64,000 bases of DNA from Achromobacter sp. UMC46 (GTDB taxonomy: Bacteria; Pseudomonadota; Gammaproteobacteria; Burkholderiales; Burkholderiaceae_B): the NCBI RefSeq assembly GCF_014170335.1, contig NZ_LZZS01000033.1, positions 124,001 to 188,000 of the forward strand, given 5' to 3'. Made by a program: the position numbers and the translations under genes. This document shows positions 35,501-44,792 of this stretch, one piece after another; positions within the stretch are counted from its first letter, which is position 1, and each line of letters opens with the position of its first letter. The notes beneath the pieces are model-generated. The model was given only the letters and a program-made list of their open reading frames with translations. It searched no databases and was not told where the DNA came from.

Positions 35501-37159
35501 ATGAGCAGCACCATCAACCGGGTCGATTTCCGGACGCAGCCCGAGCGCTACCGCCATTGGCGACTGACGTTCGACGGCCCGGTCGCCACGCTGGCCATGG
35601 ACGTGGCCGAAGACGGCGGCTTGCGCCCCGGCTACAAGCTGAAGCTGAACTCCTACGACCTGGGCGTGGACATCGAACTGCACGACGCCCTGCAACGCAT
35701 CCGCTTCGAGCATCCGGAAGTGAAGAGCGTGGTCGTGACCAGCATGAAAGACCGCATCTTCTGTTCCGGCGCCAATATCTTCATGCTGGGTTTGTCCTCG
35801 CACGCCTGGAAGGTCAACTTCTGCAAGTTCACCAATGAAACCCGCAACGGCATCGAAGACTCCAGCCGCCATAGCGGCCTGAAGTTCATCGCCGCGCTGA
35901 ACGGCGCCTGCGCAGGTGGCGGCTACGAGCTGGCCCTGGCCTGCGACGAGATCCTGCTGATCGACGACCGTTCGTCCTCGGTGGCGCTGCCCGAAGTGCC
36001 ATTGCTGGGCGTGCTGCCCGGCACGGGCGGCCTGACCCGCGTGACCGACAAGCGCCGCGTGCGCCACGACCACGCCGACATCTTCTGCACGCTGGTCGAA
36101 GGCGTGCGCGGCCAGCGCGCCAAGGACTGGCGGCTGGTGGACGACGTGGTCAAGCCCGCGCGCTTCGAGGCCGCCGTGCGCGAACGCGCGCAGGCGCTGG
36201 CCGAAGGCAGCGACCGTCAGCCCGACGGGCAGGGCATCGCGCTGACGCCGGTGCAGCGCACCGAAGGCGCGGATAGCCTGTCGTACCGCTACGTGGATAT
36301 CCAGCTGGACCGCGACAAGCGCCAGGCCACCTGGACCGTGCGCGCCCCGCAAGGCCCGGTCGAATCGGAATTGGCGGGCATTCTGGCCGCCGGGGCCGCC
36401 TGGTGGCCCCTGCAGATGGCGCGCGAACTGGACGACGCCATCCTGTCCATGCGCACCAACGAGCTGGACATCGGCACCTGGATCCTGAAGACGGAAGGCG
36501 ACGCCGACGCCGTGCTGGCCGCCGACGCCGCGCTGCAACGCCACGCCGGCAATTGGTTCGTGCGCGAAACCGCCGGGATGCTGCGCCGCACGCTGGCGCG
36601 CCTGGACGTGACGTCGCGCAGCTTGTTCGCCTTGATCGAGCCGGGCTCCTGCTTCGTGGGCACGCTGCTGGAGCTGGCGTTGGCCGCGGACCGCAGCTAC
36701 ATGCTGGATAACGAAGACGAATCCGCGCCCGCGCAGATCGTGGTGGGCGAACGCAACTTCGGCGCCTATCCGCTGGTGAACGGCCAAAGCCGCCTGCAAC
36801 GCCGCTTTTACGAAGAGACCGCGCCGCTGGAAGCCGTGCGCGCGCGCGCCGGGCAGCGCCTGTCGGCCGCCGATGCGCTGGACCTGGGCCTGGTGACCTT
36901 CGCGCCCGACAGCATCGACTGGGACGACGAGGTGCGGATGATGCTTGAGGAGCGCCGCGCGCTGTCGCCCGACGCCTTGACCGGACTGGAGGCGAACTTG
37001 CGCTTCGGCGGCAAGGAAACGATGGAGACCCGCATCTTCGGACGCCTGACCGCATGGCAGAACTGGATTTTCAACCGTCCCAACGCGGCCGGCGACAAGG
37101 GCGCGCTGAAGCTTTACGGCAAAGGCGAACAGGCCGCATTCGACTGGAACCGGGTCTGA
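35501..37159 (+). CDS. boxC: 2,3-epoxybenzoyl-CoA dihydrolase (ring cleavage)
   Basis: BoxC hydrolytically opens the ring of 2,3-epoxybenzoyl-CoA to 3,4-dehydroadipyl-CoA semialdehyde plus formate. The 552-residue protein is a double crotonase-like enzyme, about twice the normal crotonase size, which is diagnostic for BoxC. Landmarks are the first half NGACAGGGYELALACDE near residue 132 and VALPEVPLLGVLPGTGGLTR near residue 163, and the second half SLFALIEPGSCFVGTLLELALAADR near residue 370. It is the first gene of boxCBA, downstream of two BoxR-type operators, with a purine-rich ribosome site GAGGAGA. Confidence 0.96.
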   Translation: MSSTINRVDFRTQPERYRHWRLTFDGPVATLAMDVAEDGGLRPGYKLKLNSYDLGVDIELHDALQRIRFEHPEVKSVVVTSMKDRIFCSGANIFMLGLSSHAWKVNFCKFTNETRNGIEDSSRHSGLKFIAALNGACAGGGYELALACDEILLIDDRSSSVALPEVPLLGVLPGTGGLTRVTDKRRVRHDHADIFCTLVEGVRGQRAKDWRLVDDVVKPARFEAAVRERAQALAEGSDRQPDGQGIALTPVQRTEGADSLSYRYVDIQLDRDKRQATWTVRAPQGPVESELAGILAAGAAWWPLQMARELDDAILSMRTNELDIGTWILKTEGDADAVLAADAALQRHAGNWFVRETAGMLRRTLARLDVTSRSLFALIEPGSCFVGTLLELALAADRSYMLDNEDESAPAQIVVGERNFGAYPLVNGQSRLQRRFYEETAPLEAVRARAGQRLSAADALDLGLVTFAPDSIDWDDEVRMMLEERRALSPDALTGLEANLRFGGKETMETRIFGRLTAWQNWIFNRPNAAGDKGALKLYGKGEQAAFDWNRV

Positions 37160-37180
37160 TAAAGAACAAGGAGCGAGACA

Positions 37181-38608
37181 ATGTCTGGAATCAATTACAC
37201 CGATAAGATCCCCAATAACGTCAACCTGTCCGGCGACCGCACCTTGCAACGCGCGCTGGAGCACTGGCAGCCGAACTACCTGCAATGGTGGCAAGACATG
37301 GGGCCCGACGGCTCGCACGGTTTCGACGTCTACCTGCGCACCGCGGTCAGCGTCGAGCCAGACGGCTGGGCCAACTTCAACCACGTCCGCATGCCCGACT
37401 ACCGCTGGGGCATCTTCCTGGCGCCGCAGGACGGGCAGCGCAAGATCCATTTCGGCGAAAACATGGGGCGCGACGTCTGGCAGGACGTGCCCGGCGAACA
37501 CCGCGCCAACCTGCGCCGCATCATCGTCACGCAGGGCGATACCGAACCCGCCTCGATCGAGCAGCAGCGCCATCTGGGCCTGACCGCGCCGTCGCAGTAC
37601 GACCTGCGCAACCTGTTCCAGATCAACGTCGAAGAAGGGCGCCACCTGTGGGCGATGGTGTATCTGCTGCACCGCTACTTCGGCCGCGACGGGCGCGAAG
37701 AGGCCGATGCGCTCTTGCAGCGCAGTTCGGGCGATTCCGACAATCCGCGCATCCTGGGCGCGTTCAACGAGAAGACGCCGGACTGGCTGGCCTTCTACAT
37801 GTTCACCTACTTCACCGACCGCGACGGCAAGTTCCAGCTGTGCGCGCTGGCCGAATCCAGCTTCGACCCGCTGGCCCGCACCACCAAATTCATGCTGACC
37901 GAAGAAGCGCATCACATGTTTGTGGGCGAATCGGGCATCTCGCGGGTGATCCAGCGCACTTGCGAAGTGATGAACCAGCTGAAGACCGACGACCCGGAAA
38001 GCGTGCGCGCCGCCGGCGTGATCGACCTGCCGACGATCCAGCGCTACCTGAACTTCCACTACAGCGTCACCATCGACCTGTTCGGCGCGGACCAGTCCTC
38101 CAACGCCGCGATCTTCTACGGGTCCGGCCTGAAGGGCCGCTACGAGGAATCCAAGCGTACCGACGACCACCAGTTGAAGAACGACACCTATCGCGTGCTG
38201 ACGGTGAACAACGGCAAGCTGAACGAGATCGAAGTGCCCATGCTGAACGCCTTGAACGAAGTGCTGCGCGACGACTTCATCCGCGATTCCGTGGCCGGCA
38301 TCGGGCGCTGGAACAAGGTCATCGAGAAAAGCGGCATCCCGTTCCGCCTGCACGTGCCGCACAAGGCGTTCAACCGCCAGATCGGCACCTTGGCCGGCAT
38401 CCGCATGTCGCCCGAAGGCGAGATCCTGTCGGAAAGCCAGTGGCAGGCCAACAGCCACAAGTGGCTGCCCACGCCCGAGGACCGCGCGTTTGTCGCGTCG
38501 CTGATGGGGCGCGTCACCGAGCCCGGCAAGTTCGCCAACTGGATCGCGCCGCCCGTCATGGGCATCAACCGCCAGCCGGTGAATTTCGACTACGTCCGTT
38601 TCAACTAA
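37181..38608 (+). CDS. boxB: Benzoyl-CoA 2,3-epoxidase subunit BoxB
   Basis: BoxB is the diiron monooxygenase that, with reductase BoxA, epoxidises benzoyl-CoA at C2-C3 using oxygen. The 475-residue protein has the iron-binding segments EEGRH near residues 151-155 and EEAHH near residues 241-245 in long helices, with a third acidic helix between. It starts [16 protein letters not shown] as in known BoxB. It follows boxC by 21 bases with AAGGAG before the ATG and precedes boxA. Confidence 0.97.
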   Translation: MSGINYTDKIPNNVNLSGDRTLQRALEHWQPNYLQWWQDMGPDGSHGFDVYLRTAVSVEPDGWANFNHVRMPDYRWGIFLAPQDGQRKIHFGENMGRDVWQDVPGEHRANLRRIIVTQGDTEPASIEQQRHLGLTAPSQYDLRNLFQINVEEGRHLWAMVYLLHRYFGRDGREEADALLQRSSGDSDNPRILGAFNEKTPDWLAFYMFTYFTDRDGKFQLCALAESSFDPLARTTKFMLTEEAHHMFVGESGISRVIQRTCEVMNQLKTDDPESVRAAGVIDLPTIQRYLNFHYSVTIDLFGADQSSNAAIFYGSGLKGRYEESKRTDDHQLKNDTYRVLTVNNGKLNEIEVPMLNALNEVLRDDFIRDSVAGIGRWNKVIEKSGIPFRLHVPHKAFNRQIGTLAGIRMSPEGEILSESQWQANSHKWLPTPEDRAFVASLMGRVTEPGKFANWIAPPVMGINRQPVNFDYVRFN

Positions 38609-38660
38609 GGCGACAGGGCGGCGTGCCCGCGCCGCCCGCCAGCGCATTGGGAAGACTGCG

Positions 38661-39908
38661 ATGAACGCCCCACTACCCGTACAAGTGCTCAAGCAGCATC
38701 TGATCGACCCCGAGATCTGCATCCGCTGCAACACCTGCGAAGAAACCTGTCCGGTCGACGCGATCACCCACGATTCGAACAATTACGTGGTGGATCCCGA
38801 TATCTGCAACGGCTGCATGGCGTGCGTGCCGCCATGCCCGACCGGGTCGATCGACAACTGGCGGCTGGTGCTGCGCGCCGACGCGTATTCGGTGCAGGAC
38901 CAACTGGGCTGGGAAGAACTGCCGCAGGAAAAGGCGCTGCCGGAATCGGCCGATGCCGGGGCAGCGGCTGCCCTGCCTGATGCGGTCCCGCCCGAGCCGT
39001 CCGTCGCGGCCGGCGTGGCGTTTTCCGCCGCCGGCGCCTCGGTTCCGCCGTGGTCCGCGGCGCACCCCTACGTGAACCTGTACACGCACAAGGCGCCGAT
39101 GACGGCCACGGTCGTGGGCAACTACCGCGTGACCGGCGCCGACACCGAAAGCGATATCCACCACATCGTGCTGGACTTCGGCGATCTGCCGTTCCCGGTG
39201 CTGGAAGGGCAATCCATCGGCATCCTGCCGCCCGGCGCGGATGCCCAGGGCCGGCCGCACCACGCGCGCCAGTACTCGCTGGCCAGCCCGCGCGATGGCG
39301 AACGCGCGGGCTACAACAACCTCTCGCTGACCGTGAAGCGCGTGACCGAAGACCACGGCGGCGCCGCCGCGCATGGCGTGTGCTCGAACTACCTGTGCGA
39401 TCTGGCCAAGAACGACACCGTGCAGGTAATCGGCCCGTTCGGCCATACGTTCCTGATGCCGAACCATCCGCGCGCCAATCTCATCATGATCTGCACGGGC
39501 ACGGGCTCGGCGCCGATGCGCGCAATGACCGAACGCTACCGCCGCCGCATCGATACCGGTGAGAACGGCCGCCTGATGCTGTTCTTCGGCGCCCGCACCG
39601 AACGCGAACTGCCGTACTTCGGTCCGCTGATGAAGCTGCCCCGCGACTTCATCGACATCAATCTGGCGCTCTCGCGCGAGGCCGGCCAGCCCAAGCGCTA
39701 TGTGCAGGACCTGATCCGGGAACGCGGCCCCCAAGTGCTGGACCTGCTGGCCGACCGCAACACCTGCATCTACGTGTGCGGCCTGAAGGGCATGGAAGTC
39801 GGCGTACTGGACGCCCTGCGCGACGTGACGATGCAATCGGGGCAGGATTGGTCTATCCTGCATGATGTGCTGCGCCGCGAAGGGCGCCTGCATTTCGAGA
39901 CGTACTGA
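38661..39908 (+). CDS. boxA: Benzoyl-CoA 2,3-epoxidase reductase subunit BoxA
   Basis: BoxA passes electrons from NADPH through FAD and two [4Fe-4S] clusters to BoxB. The 415-residue protein begins with a ferredoxin domain carrying [12 protein letters not shown] (about residues 15-26) and [12 protein letters not shown] (about residues 49-60). An Ala/Pro-rich linker of roughly 50 residues follows, then a ferredoxin-NADP reductase-like part with the FAD motif [12 protein letters not shown] near residue 204 and the nucleotide motif [12 protein letters not shown] near residue 278. It ends boxCBA; a hairpin follows it. Confidence 0.97.
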   Translation: MNAPLPVQVLKQHLIDPEICIRCNTCEETCPVDAITHDSNNYVVDPDICNGCMACVPPCPTGSIDNWRLVLRADAYSVQDQLGWEELPQEKALPESADAGAAAALPDAVPPEPSVAAGVAFSAAGASVPPWSAAHPYVNLYTHKAPMTATVVGNYRVTGADTESDIHHIVLDFGDLPFPVLEGQSIGILPPGADAQGRPHHARQYSLASPRDGERAGYNNLSLTVKRVTEDHGGAAAHGVCSNYLCDLAKNDTVQVIGPFGHTFLMPNHPRANLIMICTGTGSAPMRAMTERYRRRIDTGENGRLMLFFGARTERELPYFGPLMKLPRDFIDINLALSREAGQPKRYVQDLIRERGPQVLDLLADRNTCIYVCGLKGMEVGVLDALRDVTMQSGQDWSILHDVLRREGRLHFETY

Positions 39909-39939
39909 ATCCGATAACTTGAGCGTGACACACGTGAAA

Positions 39940-39963
39940 AACGGCGCGCCACGGCGCGCCGTT
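39940..39963 (+). terminator. GC-rich hairpin between boxA and the MaoC-like gene
   Basis: AACGGCGCGCC is followed two bases later by its exact complement. There is no T tract, so it is more likely an RNA stability or partial attenuation element than a full terminator. Confidence 0.4.
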
Positions 39964-39989
39964 CGCGTTGGTCAGGGGGAAAACCAAAG

Positions 39990-40433
39990 ATGAAGTTCGC
40001 CGATTTCAAGGACGGCATGTTGATCAAGGCAGGCCCGGTCACCATCACCGAGGCCGAGATCCTGGAGTTCGCACGCAAGTTCGATCCCCAATGGTTTCAT
40101 ACCGACCCGCAACGGGCCGCGGAAGGGCGTTGGGGCGGGCTGATCGCCAGCGGCTGGCATACCTGCGCGCTGGCCATGCGCATGGCGGTGGACGCCGCGC
40201 TGCACGATTCCGAATCCTTCGGCTCGCCCGGTTTGGGCGAAGTGCGCTGGCGCACCCCTGTGCGCCCGGGCGACACGTTGCGCCTGGAAGCGCGGGTGCA
40301 GGGCGCGCGCACCTCGTCCTCGCGCCCCGACCTGGGCATCATCACCTGGGCGTGGACGGTCATCAACCAGCACGACGAAGGCGTGCTGGAACTGGACGCC
40401 ACCAGCCTGTTCGACTTGTCCGGCGAAAACTAA
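39990..40433 (+). CDS. MaoC-like hot-dog fold dehydratase/hydratase
   Basis: A 147-residue single-domain MaoC-type protein. The hydratase signature is visible as DPQWFHTDPQRAAEGRWGG (Asp and His of the hot-dog active site near residues 32-38) and the Gly-rich SGWHTCALAMRM. Such proteins hydrate enoyl-CoAs or dehydrate hydroxyacyl-CoAs. Lying 81 bases after boxA, it may act on dehydroadipyl-CoA intermediates of the benzoate route, but a general role is equally possible. The hairpin between suggests reduced or separate expression. Confidence 0.85.
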   Translation: MKFADFKDGMLIKAGPVTITEAEILEFARKFDPQWFHTDPQRAAEGRWGGLIASGWHTCALAMRMAVDAALHDSESFGSPGLGEVRWRTPVRPGDTLRLEARVQGARTSSSRPDLGIITWAWTVINQHDEGVLELDATSLFDLSGEN

Positions 40434-40452
40434 GGGCGGCGCGCCGGCCTCG

Positions 40453-41439
40453 TCAGCGTTTGCCGTCCTGTTTCAGGATGCTTGCCGCCTCGGGGCCGAC
40501 CGCGGTCTTCCAGGCCTGCACCGAATCCGCCGCCGCGTCCCGCAGCGCACGGCGCACGGCCGACGGCACGGCCGTATTGATCACGACGCCGTTCTTGCGC
40601 ATGTTGGCGTAGTTCTGCTGCAGGCGGCCCTCGATCCGCTTCCATTGCTCGGTTTCGGTTTGCGCCGCGGCCTGGTCGATGGCGCGCCGCGACCGTGCGT
40701 CCAGCGCCTGATAGGCCTGCAGGTTCATCGTCGCGACCGACACCGGCATCGCATAGTTGATCTCGGCGAAGTTGGGCAAGTGTTCCCAGAGCTTCCGTCC
40801 TGCGCCCCCGTCGCCCGACGACAGCACCGCATTCACGTCGCCGGCGGCGATGCGCGGCATGGCGTCGGCGAACGAAATATTCTCTGCGCGGGCCCCGGCC
40901 TTTTGCATCACCGCCTGGGACGTGGCGTCGTAAGTGCGGATGCTCAGGCCTTTCAACGCCGCCACGCCGTCGATCTTCTGCTTGGACCAGATGCCGGAAG
41001 CGGGCCACGGCGTGGTGTAAAGCAGCTTCTGCCCGTGGGCCGCAAGCAGCTTTTCGTAGGCGGGTCGCGCTGCCCTGTTCAGGGTGCGGGCCTTGGGCAG
41101 CGAGTCCGCCAGGAACGGCAGCGACGACACGCCGAACACGGGGTACTTCGTGGCCAGCGCGCCGGCGAACGCATCGCCGGCATCCACCTTGCGGGTTTCG
41201 ACTGCGTCGATCATGTCGCCGGATTTGATGCCCTTGGCCGCGTCGTAGGTGGCGTCGATCACCACGTTGCCCGCCGTTTTCGCGCGGACCAGATCCGCAA
41301 AGGTGGAAACGCCTTGGCCCGGCATGGACGTCGCCGGGTACTCGGTGGTCATCGTCAGGGTGGTGACGGCGTAGGCGCCATGGCCGATGAAGGGCAGGAC
41401 GATACCCGCCATCAGGCGGAAGGACAGGCGGACGTGCAT
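40453..41439 (-). CDS. TRAP transporter DctP-type binding protein (orphan)
   Basis: A 328-residue periplasmic receptor of the TRAP family, with a signal peptide LMAGIVLPFIGHGAYAVT cut near residue 24. The mature protein has the DctP-like layout: TMTTEYPATSMPGQG, FGVSSLPFLADSL, GVAALKGLSIRTYDATSQAVM, and the long helix QYNANMRKNG-like segment late in the chain. No DctQ or DctM membrane gene is nearby, so it is an orphan in this window. Its place beside the box cluster suggests an organic acid ligand, but that is only context. Confidence 0.82.
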   Translation of the reverse strand: MHVRLSFRLMAGIVLPFIGHGAYAVTTLTMTTEYPATSMPGQGVSTFADLVRAKTAGNVVIDATYDAAKGIKSGDMIDAVETRKVDAGDAFAGALATKYPVFGVSSLPFLADSLPKARTLNRAARPAYEKLLAAHGQKLLYTTPWPASGIWSKQKIDGVAALKGLSIRTYDATSQAVMQKAGARAENISFADAMPRIAAGDVNAVLSSGDGGAGRKLWEHLPNFAEINYAMPVSVATMNLQAYQALDARSRRAIDQAAAQTETEQWKRIEGRLQQNYANMRKNGVVINTAVPSAVRRALRDAAADSVQAWKTAVGPEAASILKQDGKR

Positions 41440-41556
41440 GGGCGACTCCTGGTCGGGTCAAGTGCACAAAGCGTACGGCGTTGAGAAGCGCGCGCCTATA
41501 CGGGCTAACGGCAATGCGCCCGGCAAGCACGCTGCAATCCAGGGCGTCCAGAAACA

Positions 41557-41585
41557 AAAAACCGCCCCGAGGGGCGGTTTTTCTT
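41557..41585 (-). terminator. Intrinsic terminator after gcdH
   Basis: CCGCCCC and GGGGCGG with a two-base loop are flanked by five or more A and T on the two sides. It ends the leftward gcdH transcript; it is nearly symmetric. Confidence 0.85.
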
Positions 41586-41614
41586 TGGCCGGGGCAAGCG
41601 CCCCAGTCAGGCGA

Positions 41615-42808
41615 TCAATAGAACGCCTGGATGCCCGTCTGCGCGCGGCCCAGGATCAGGGCGTGCACGTCATGGGTGCCTTCGTAGGTGTTGACCACTT
41701 CCAGGTTCACCAGGTGGCGGGCCACGCCGAACTCGTCGGAGATGCCGTTGCCGCCCAGCATGTCGCGGGCCAGGCGGGCGATGTCCAGCGCCTTGCCGCA
41801 GGAATTGCGCTTCATGATCGAGGTGATTTCGACGGCGGCGGTGCCTTCGTCCTTCATGCGGCCCAGGCGCAGGCAGCCTTGCAGCGCCAGCGTGATTTCG
41901 GTCTGCATGTCGGCCAGCTTCTTCTGGATCAGCTGGTTGGCGGCCAACGGGCGGCCGAACTGCTTGCGGTCCAGCGTGTATTGGCGGGCGGTGTGCCAGC
42001 AGGCTTCGGCGGCGCCGACAGCGCCCCATGCGATGCCGTAGCGGGCGGAGTTCAGGCAGGTGAACGGACCCTTCAGGCCGGACACGCCGGGCATCATCTG
42101 GTCTTCCGAGATTTCGACTTCGTCCATGACGATTTCGCCGGTGATCGACGCGCGCAGGCCGACCTTGCCGTGGATGGCCGGGGCCGACAGGCCCTTCATG
42201 CCCTTTTCCAGGATGAAGCCGCGGATCTTGCCGTCGAACTCGCCGCCGACGCACTTGGCCCACACCACGAACACGTCGGCGATGGGGGAGTTGGTGATCC
42301 ACATCTTGTTGCCCGAAACCTTGTAGCCGTCGGACGTCTTGACGGCACGGGTTTCCATGCCGCCGGGGTCGGAGCCGTGGTTGGGTTCGGTCAGGCCGAA
42401 GCAGCCGATCCATTCGCCGCGGGCCAGCTTGGGCAGGTATTTCTGCTTTTGCGCTTCGCTGCCGAATTCGTTGATCGGCACCATGACCAGCGACGACTGC
42501 ACGCTCATCATCGAGCGGTAGCCGGAGTCGATGCGTTCGACTTCGCGGGCGATCAGGCCGTAGCTGACGTAGTTCATGCCAGCGCCGCCGTAGGCTTCAG
42601 GGATGGTGGCGCCCAGCAGGCCGAGTTCGCCCATTTCCGAGAAGATTTCCGGATCGGTCTTCTCGTTGCGGAAGGCGTTCAGCACGCGGGGGGCAAGCTT
42701 GTCCTGCGAATAGGCGTGGGCGGCGTCGCGCACCATGCGTTCTTCTTCGGTCAGTTGCTGGTCCAGCAACAGGGGATCTTGCCATTGAAAAGAAGGATTC
42801 GAGGACAT
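41615..42808 (-). CDS. gcdH: Glutaryl-CoA dehydrogenase
   Basis: GcdH oxidises and decarboxylates glutaryl-CoA to crotonyl-CoA and CO2 with FAD, in lysine, tryptophan and benzoyl-CoA-related catabolism. The 397-residue protein has the acyl-CoA dehydrogenase signatures [16 protein letters not shown] near residue 135 and the catalytic Glu376 in TYEGTHDVH. The amino start [22 protein letters not shown] is typical for GcdH. It is monocistronic, followed by a terminator, and preceded by an inverted repeat. Confidence 0.97.
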   Translation of the reverse strand: MSSNPSFQWQDPLLLDQQLTEEERMVRDAAHAYSQDKLAPRVLNAFRNEKTDPEIFSEMGELGLLGATIPEAYGGAGMNYVSYGLIAREVERIDSGYRSMMSVQSSLVMVPINEFGSEAQKQKYLPKLARGEWIGCFGLTEPNHGSDPGGMETRAVKTSDGYKVSGNKMWITNSPIADVFVVWAKCVGGEFDGKIRGFILEKGMKGLSAPAIHGKVGLRASITGEIVMDEVEISEDQMMPGVSGLKGPFTCLNSARYGIAWGAVGAAEACWHTARQYTLDRKQFGRPLAANQLIQKKLADMQTEITLALQGCLRLGRMKDEGTAAVEITSIMKRNSCGKALDIARLARDMLGGNGISDEFGVARHLVNLEVVNTYEGTHDVHALILGRAQTGIQAFY

Positions 42809-42828
42809 GCTGGGTCTCCGCTATGGAT

Positions 42829-42842
42829 TTCCGTATTCGGAA
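42829..42842. promoter_or_regulatory. Inverted repeat TTCCG-N4-CGGAA before gcdH
   Basis: A perfect 5-4-5 inverted repeat starts 21 bases before the gcdH start, in an AT-richer leader. It lies where a repressor could block transcription. The cognate regulator is not identified. Confidence 0.35.
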
Positions 42843-42939
42843 TCTAGAAAGTTTAAACCTAAAATAATTCGGGCGGCAAGTCGGGGTTTGCACGGCAACG
42901 CGCATGCGCGCGCCGCCGGCCGGGCCGCCCGGTCTGGTA

Positions 42940-44622
42940 TCAGTGCTGGGCCTTGAGGGCTGCGTCGCGGATCTTTTCCAAGGTCGTCGACGGGGTGATG
43001 GTTTCCGGATCGATGAAGCAGTGCAGGATCGCCGGTTTGCCGCTGGCCAGCGCCCGTTCGAAGGCCGGACCAAACTGGTCGGTGGTCTCGACGCGTTCGC
43101 CGTGGCCGCCGAAGGCGCGCGCGTAATCGGCGAAGTCGGGGTTCTTCAGTTCGGTCGCGGAAACGCGGCCGGGGTAGTGCTTTTCCTGGTGCATGCGGAT
43201 GGTGCCGTACATGCCGTTGTCGACCAGCACCACGATGATGGGCAGGTCGTACTGGACGGCCGTGGCGAATTCCTGGCCATGCATCAGGAAGCAGCCGTCG
43301 CCCGCGAAGCAGACGACCGCTTTATCCGGCCAGACGCGCTTGGCGCCGACGGCCGCCGGCAGGCCGTAGCCCATCGAGCCCGAGGTGGGCGCCAGTTGCG
43401 TGCCGAAACGGGTGAAGCGGTGGAAGCGGTGCAGCCAGGTGGCGTAGTTGCCCGCGCCGTTGGTCATGATGGCATCGGCCGGCAGCGTCTTTTCCAGATA
43501 GGCCATGACCTGGCCCATCTGCAGCGCGCCCGGGGTCGTGATGGTGTCCGGGTCGCTCCATTTCAGGTAGGACTCGCGCATGGCCTGCGTGCCTTCGGCC
43601 CACACGGGCTTGGCGGGCGCCTTCAGGCCGGCCAGCGATTCCGCGAATGCGGCGGGCGACGTGTTGATGGCCAGATTGGCGCGGTACACGCGGCCCAGTT
43701 CGGCGGTGTCGGGATGCACGTGCACGAGCTTTTGCTTCGGCACCGGGATGTCCAGCAGCGTATAGGCCTGGCTGGGGTTTTCCGACATGCGGCCGCCGAC
43801 CAGCAGGATCAGGTCCGCGTCGGCCACGCGCTTGAGCAGCGCCGGGTTGATGCCCAGGCCCACGTCGCCGATGAAGCAGGGATGATCGGCCGGGAACAGC
43901 ATCTGGCGGCGGAACGAGACCGCAGTGGGCAGCGCATGGCGTTGTGCGAAGTCGGCGAACTGCTGCACGGCGCGCGCGTCCCAGCGCGTGCCGCCCAGGA
44001 TGGCGACCGGGTTCTTGGCGTCGGCCAGCAGTTTTTCCAGGTCGGCCAATTGGCCAGCCGTGGGGGCGGATTCGATCAACTCGTAGCGCGGGGCGTCAGC
44101 CACCTTGGCGGCTTCGACCAGCATGTCTTCGGGCAGCGCAATCACGACCGGGCCGGGGCGGCCCGAGGTGGCGATATGGAAGGCGCGCGAGATCAGTTCG
44201 GGAATGCGTTCGACCTGGTCGATCTCGGTGACCCACTTGGCTTGCGTGCCGAACACGGCGCGGTAGTCCATTTCCTGGAAGGCTTCGCGTTCGCGCATGC
44301 CGCGTTCGATCTGGCCGACAAAGAGAATCAGGGGGGTGGAGTCCTGCTTGGCGATGTGCACGCCGGCCAGCGCGTTGGACGCGCCCGGGCCGCGGGTGAC
44401 CATGCAGATGCCGGGTTCGCCGGTCAGCTTGCCGTGGGCGTCGGCCATCATGGCCGCGCCGCCTTCCTGGCGGCAGACGGTGACTTTGATGTCAGCGTCG
44501 TGCAGGCCGTCCAGCACCGCCAGGTAGCTCTCGCCGGGAACGCAGAAAACGTGTTTGACGCCCTGGGCGACCAGTTGGTCGACCAGAATGTGACCGCCAA
44601 GGCGGGAATCTTGCTGGGGCAT
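42940..44622 (-). CDS. Thiamine-pyrophosphate-dependent enzyme, acetolactate-synthase-like
   Basis: A 560-residue TPP enzyme with the normal three domains: VFCVPGESYLAVLDGL and the catalytic Glu in CRQEGGAAMMADAHGK near residue 51, the FAD/nucleotide-like middle domain, and the TPP motif from AGDGCFLMHG to VDNGMYG near residues 452-482. No regulatory subunit gene adjoins, so it is probably catabolic and not IlvB. It is divergent from a LysR gene with a dyad in between, which suggests inducible expression. Start MPQQDSRLGGH is chosen; the longer frame runs through the promoter. Substrate unknown. Confidence 0.85.
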   Translation of the reverse strand: MPQQDSRLGGHILVDQLVAQGVKHVFCVPGESYLAVLDGLHDADIKVTVCRQEGGAAMMADAHGKLTGEPGICMVTRGPGASNALAGVHIAKQDSTPLILFVGQIERGMREREAFQEMDYRAVFGTQAKWVTEIDQVERIPELISRAFHIATSGRPGPVVIALPEDMLVEAAKVADAPRYELIESAPTAGQLADLEKLLADAKNPVAILGGTRWDARAVQQFADFAQRHALPTAVSFRRQMLFPADHPCFIGDVGLGINPALLKRVADADLILLVGGRMSENPSQAYTLLDIPVPKQKLVHVHPDTAELGRVYRANLAINTSPAAFAESLAGLKAPAKPVWAEGTQAMRESYLKWSDPDTITTPGALQMGQVMAYLEKTLPADAIMTNGAGNYATWLHRFHRFTRFGTQLAPTSGSMGYGLPAAVGAKRVWPDKAVVCFAGDGCFLMHGQEFATAVQYDLPIIVVLVDNGMYGTIRMHQEKHYPGRVSATELKNPDFADYARAFGGHGERVETTDQFGPAFERALASGKPAILHCFIDPETITPSTTLEKIRDAALKAQH

Positions 44623-44684
44623 GATGGGGTGTCGTGGTGAGCCGAGGATAAGACTCCCGAGCATATGTTCCTTGATCGCACAAC

Positions 44685-44701
44685 GCAATTGATAAAATTG
44701 C
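44685..44701. promoter_or_regulatory. Dyad GCAATT-N5-AATTGC in the TPP enzyme/LysR divergent region
   Basis: A perfect 6-5-6 inverted repeat of the size and symmetry of LysR binding sites (T-N11-A type) lies about midway in the 170-base gap between the two divergent genes. A related half-site TTGCACAATC overlaps its right end. Confidence 0.5.
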
Positions 44702-44792
44702 ACAATCTATTGATCCCCCGGCACGTAGTGCCTTATTGCGCCGCCGCAAGCGGCGCGCCCGGTTCAGGCCGGTTTCAGGCTGTCCCCGCCCC

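Noticed and set aside
34397..38782. A 1461-codon open frame on the minus strand across boxR, boxC and boxB
   Set aside because: It is an antisense shadow of GC-rich coding DNA: the plus-strand frames encode well-conserved BoxR, BoxC and BoxB, and the antisense product is low-complexity (Arg, His, Gln, Ala-rich) without a recognisable domain.
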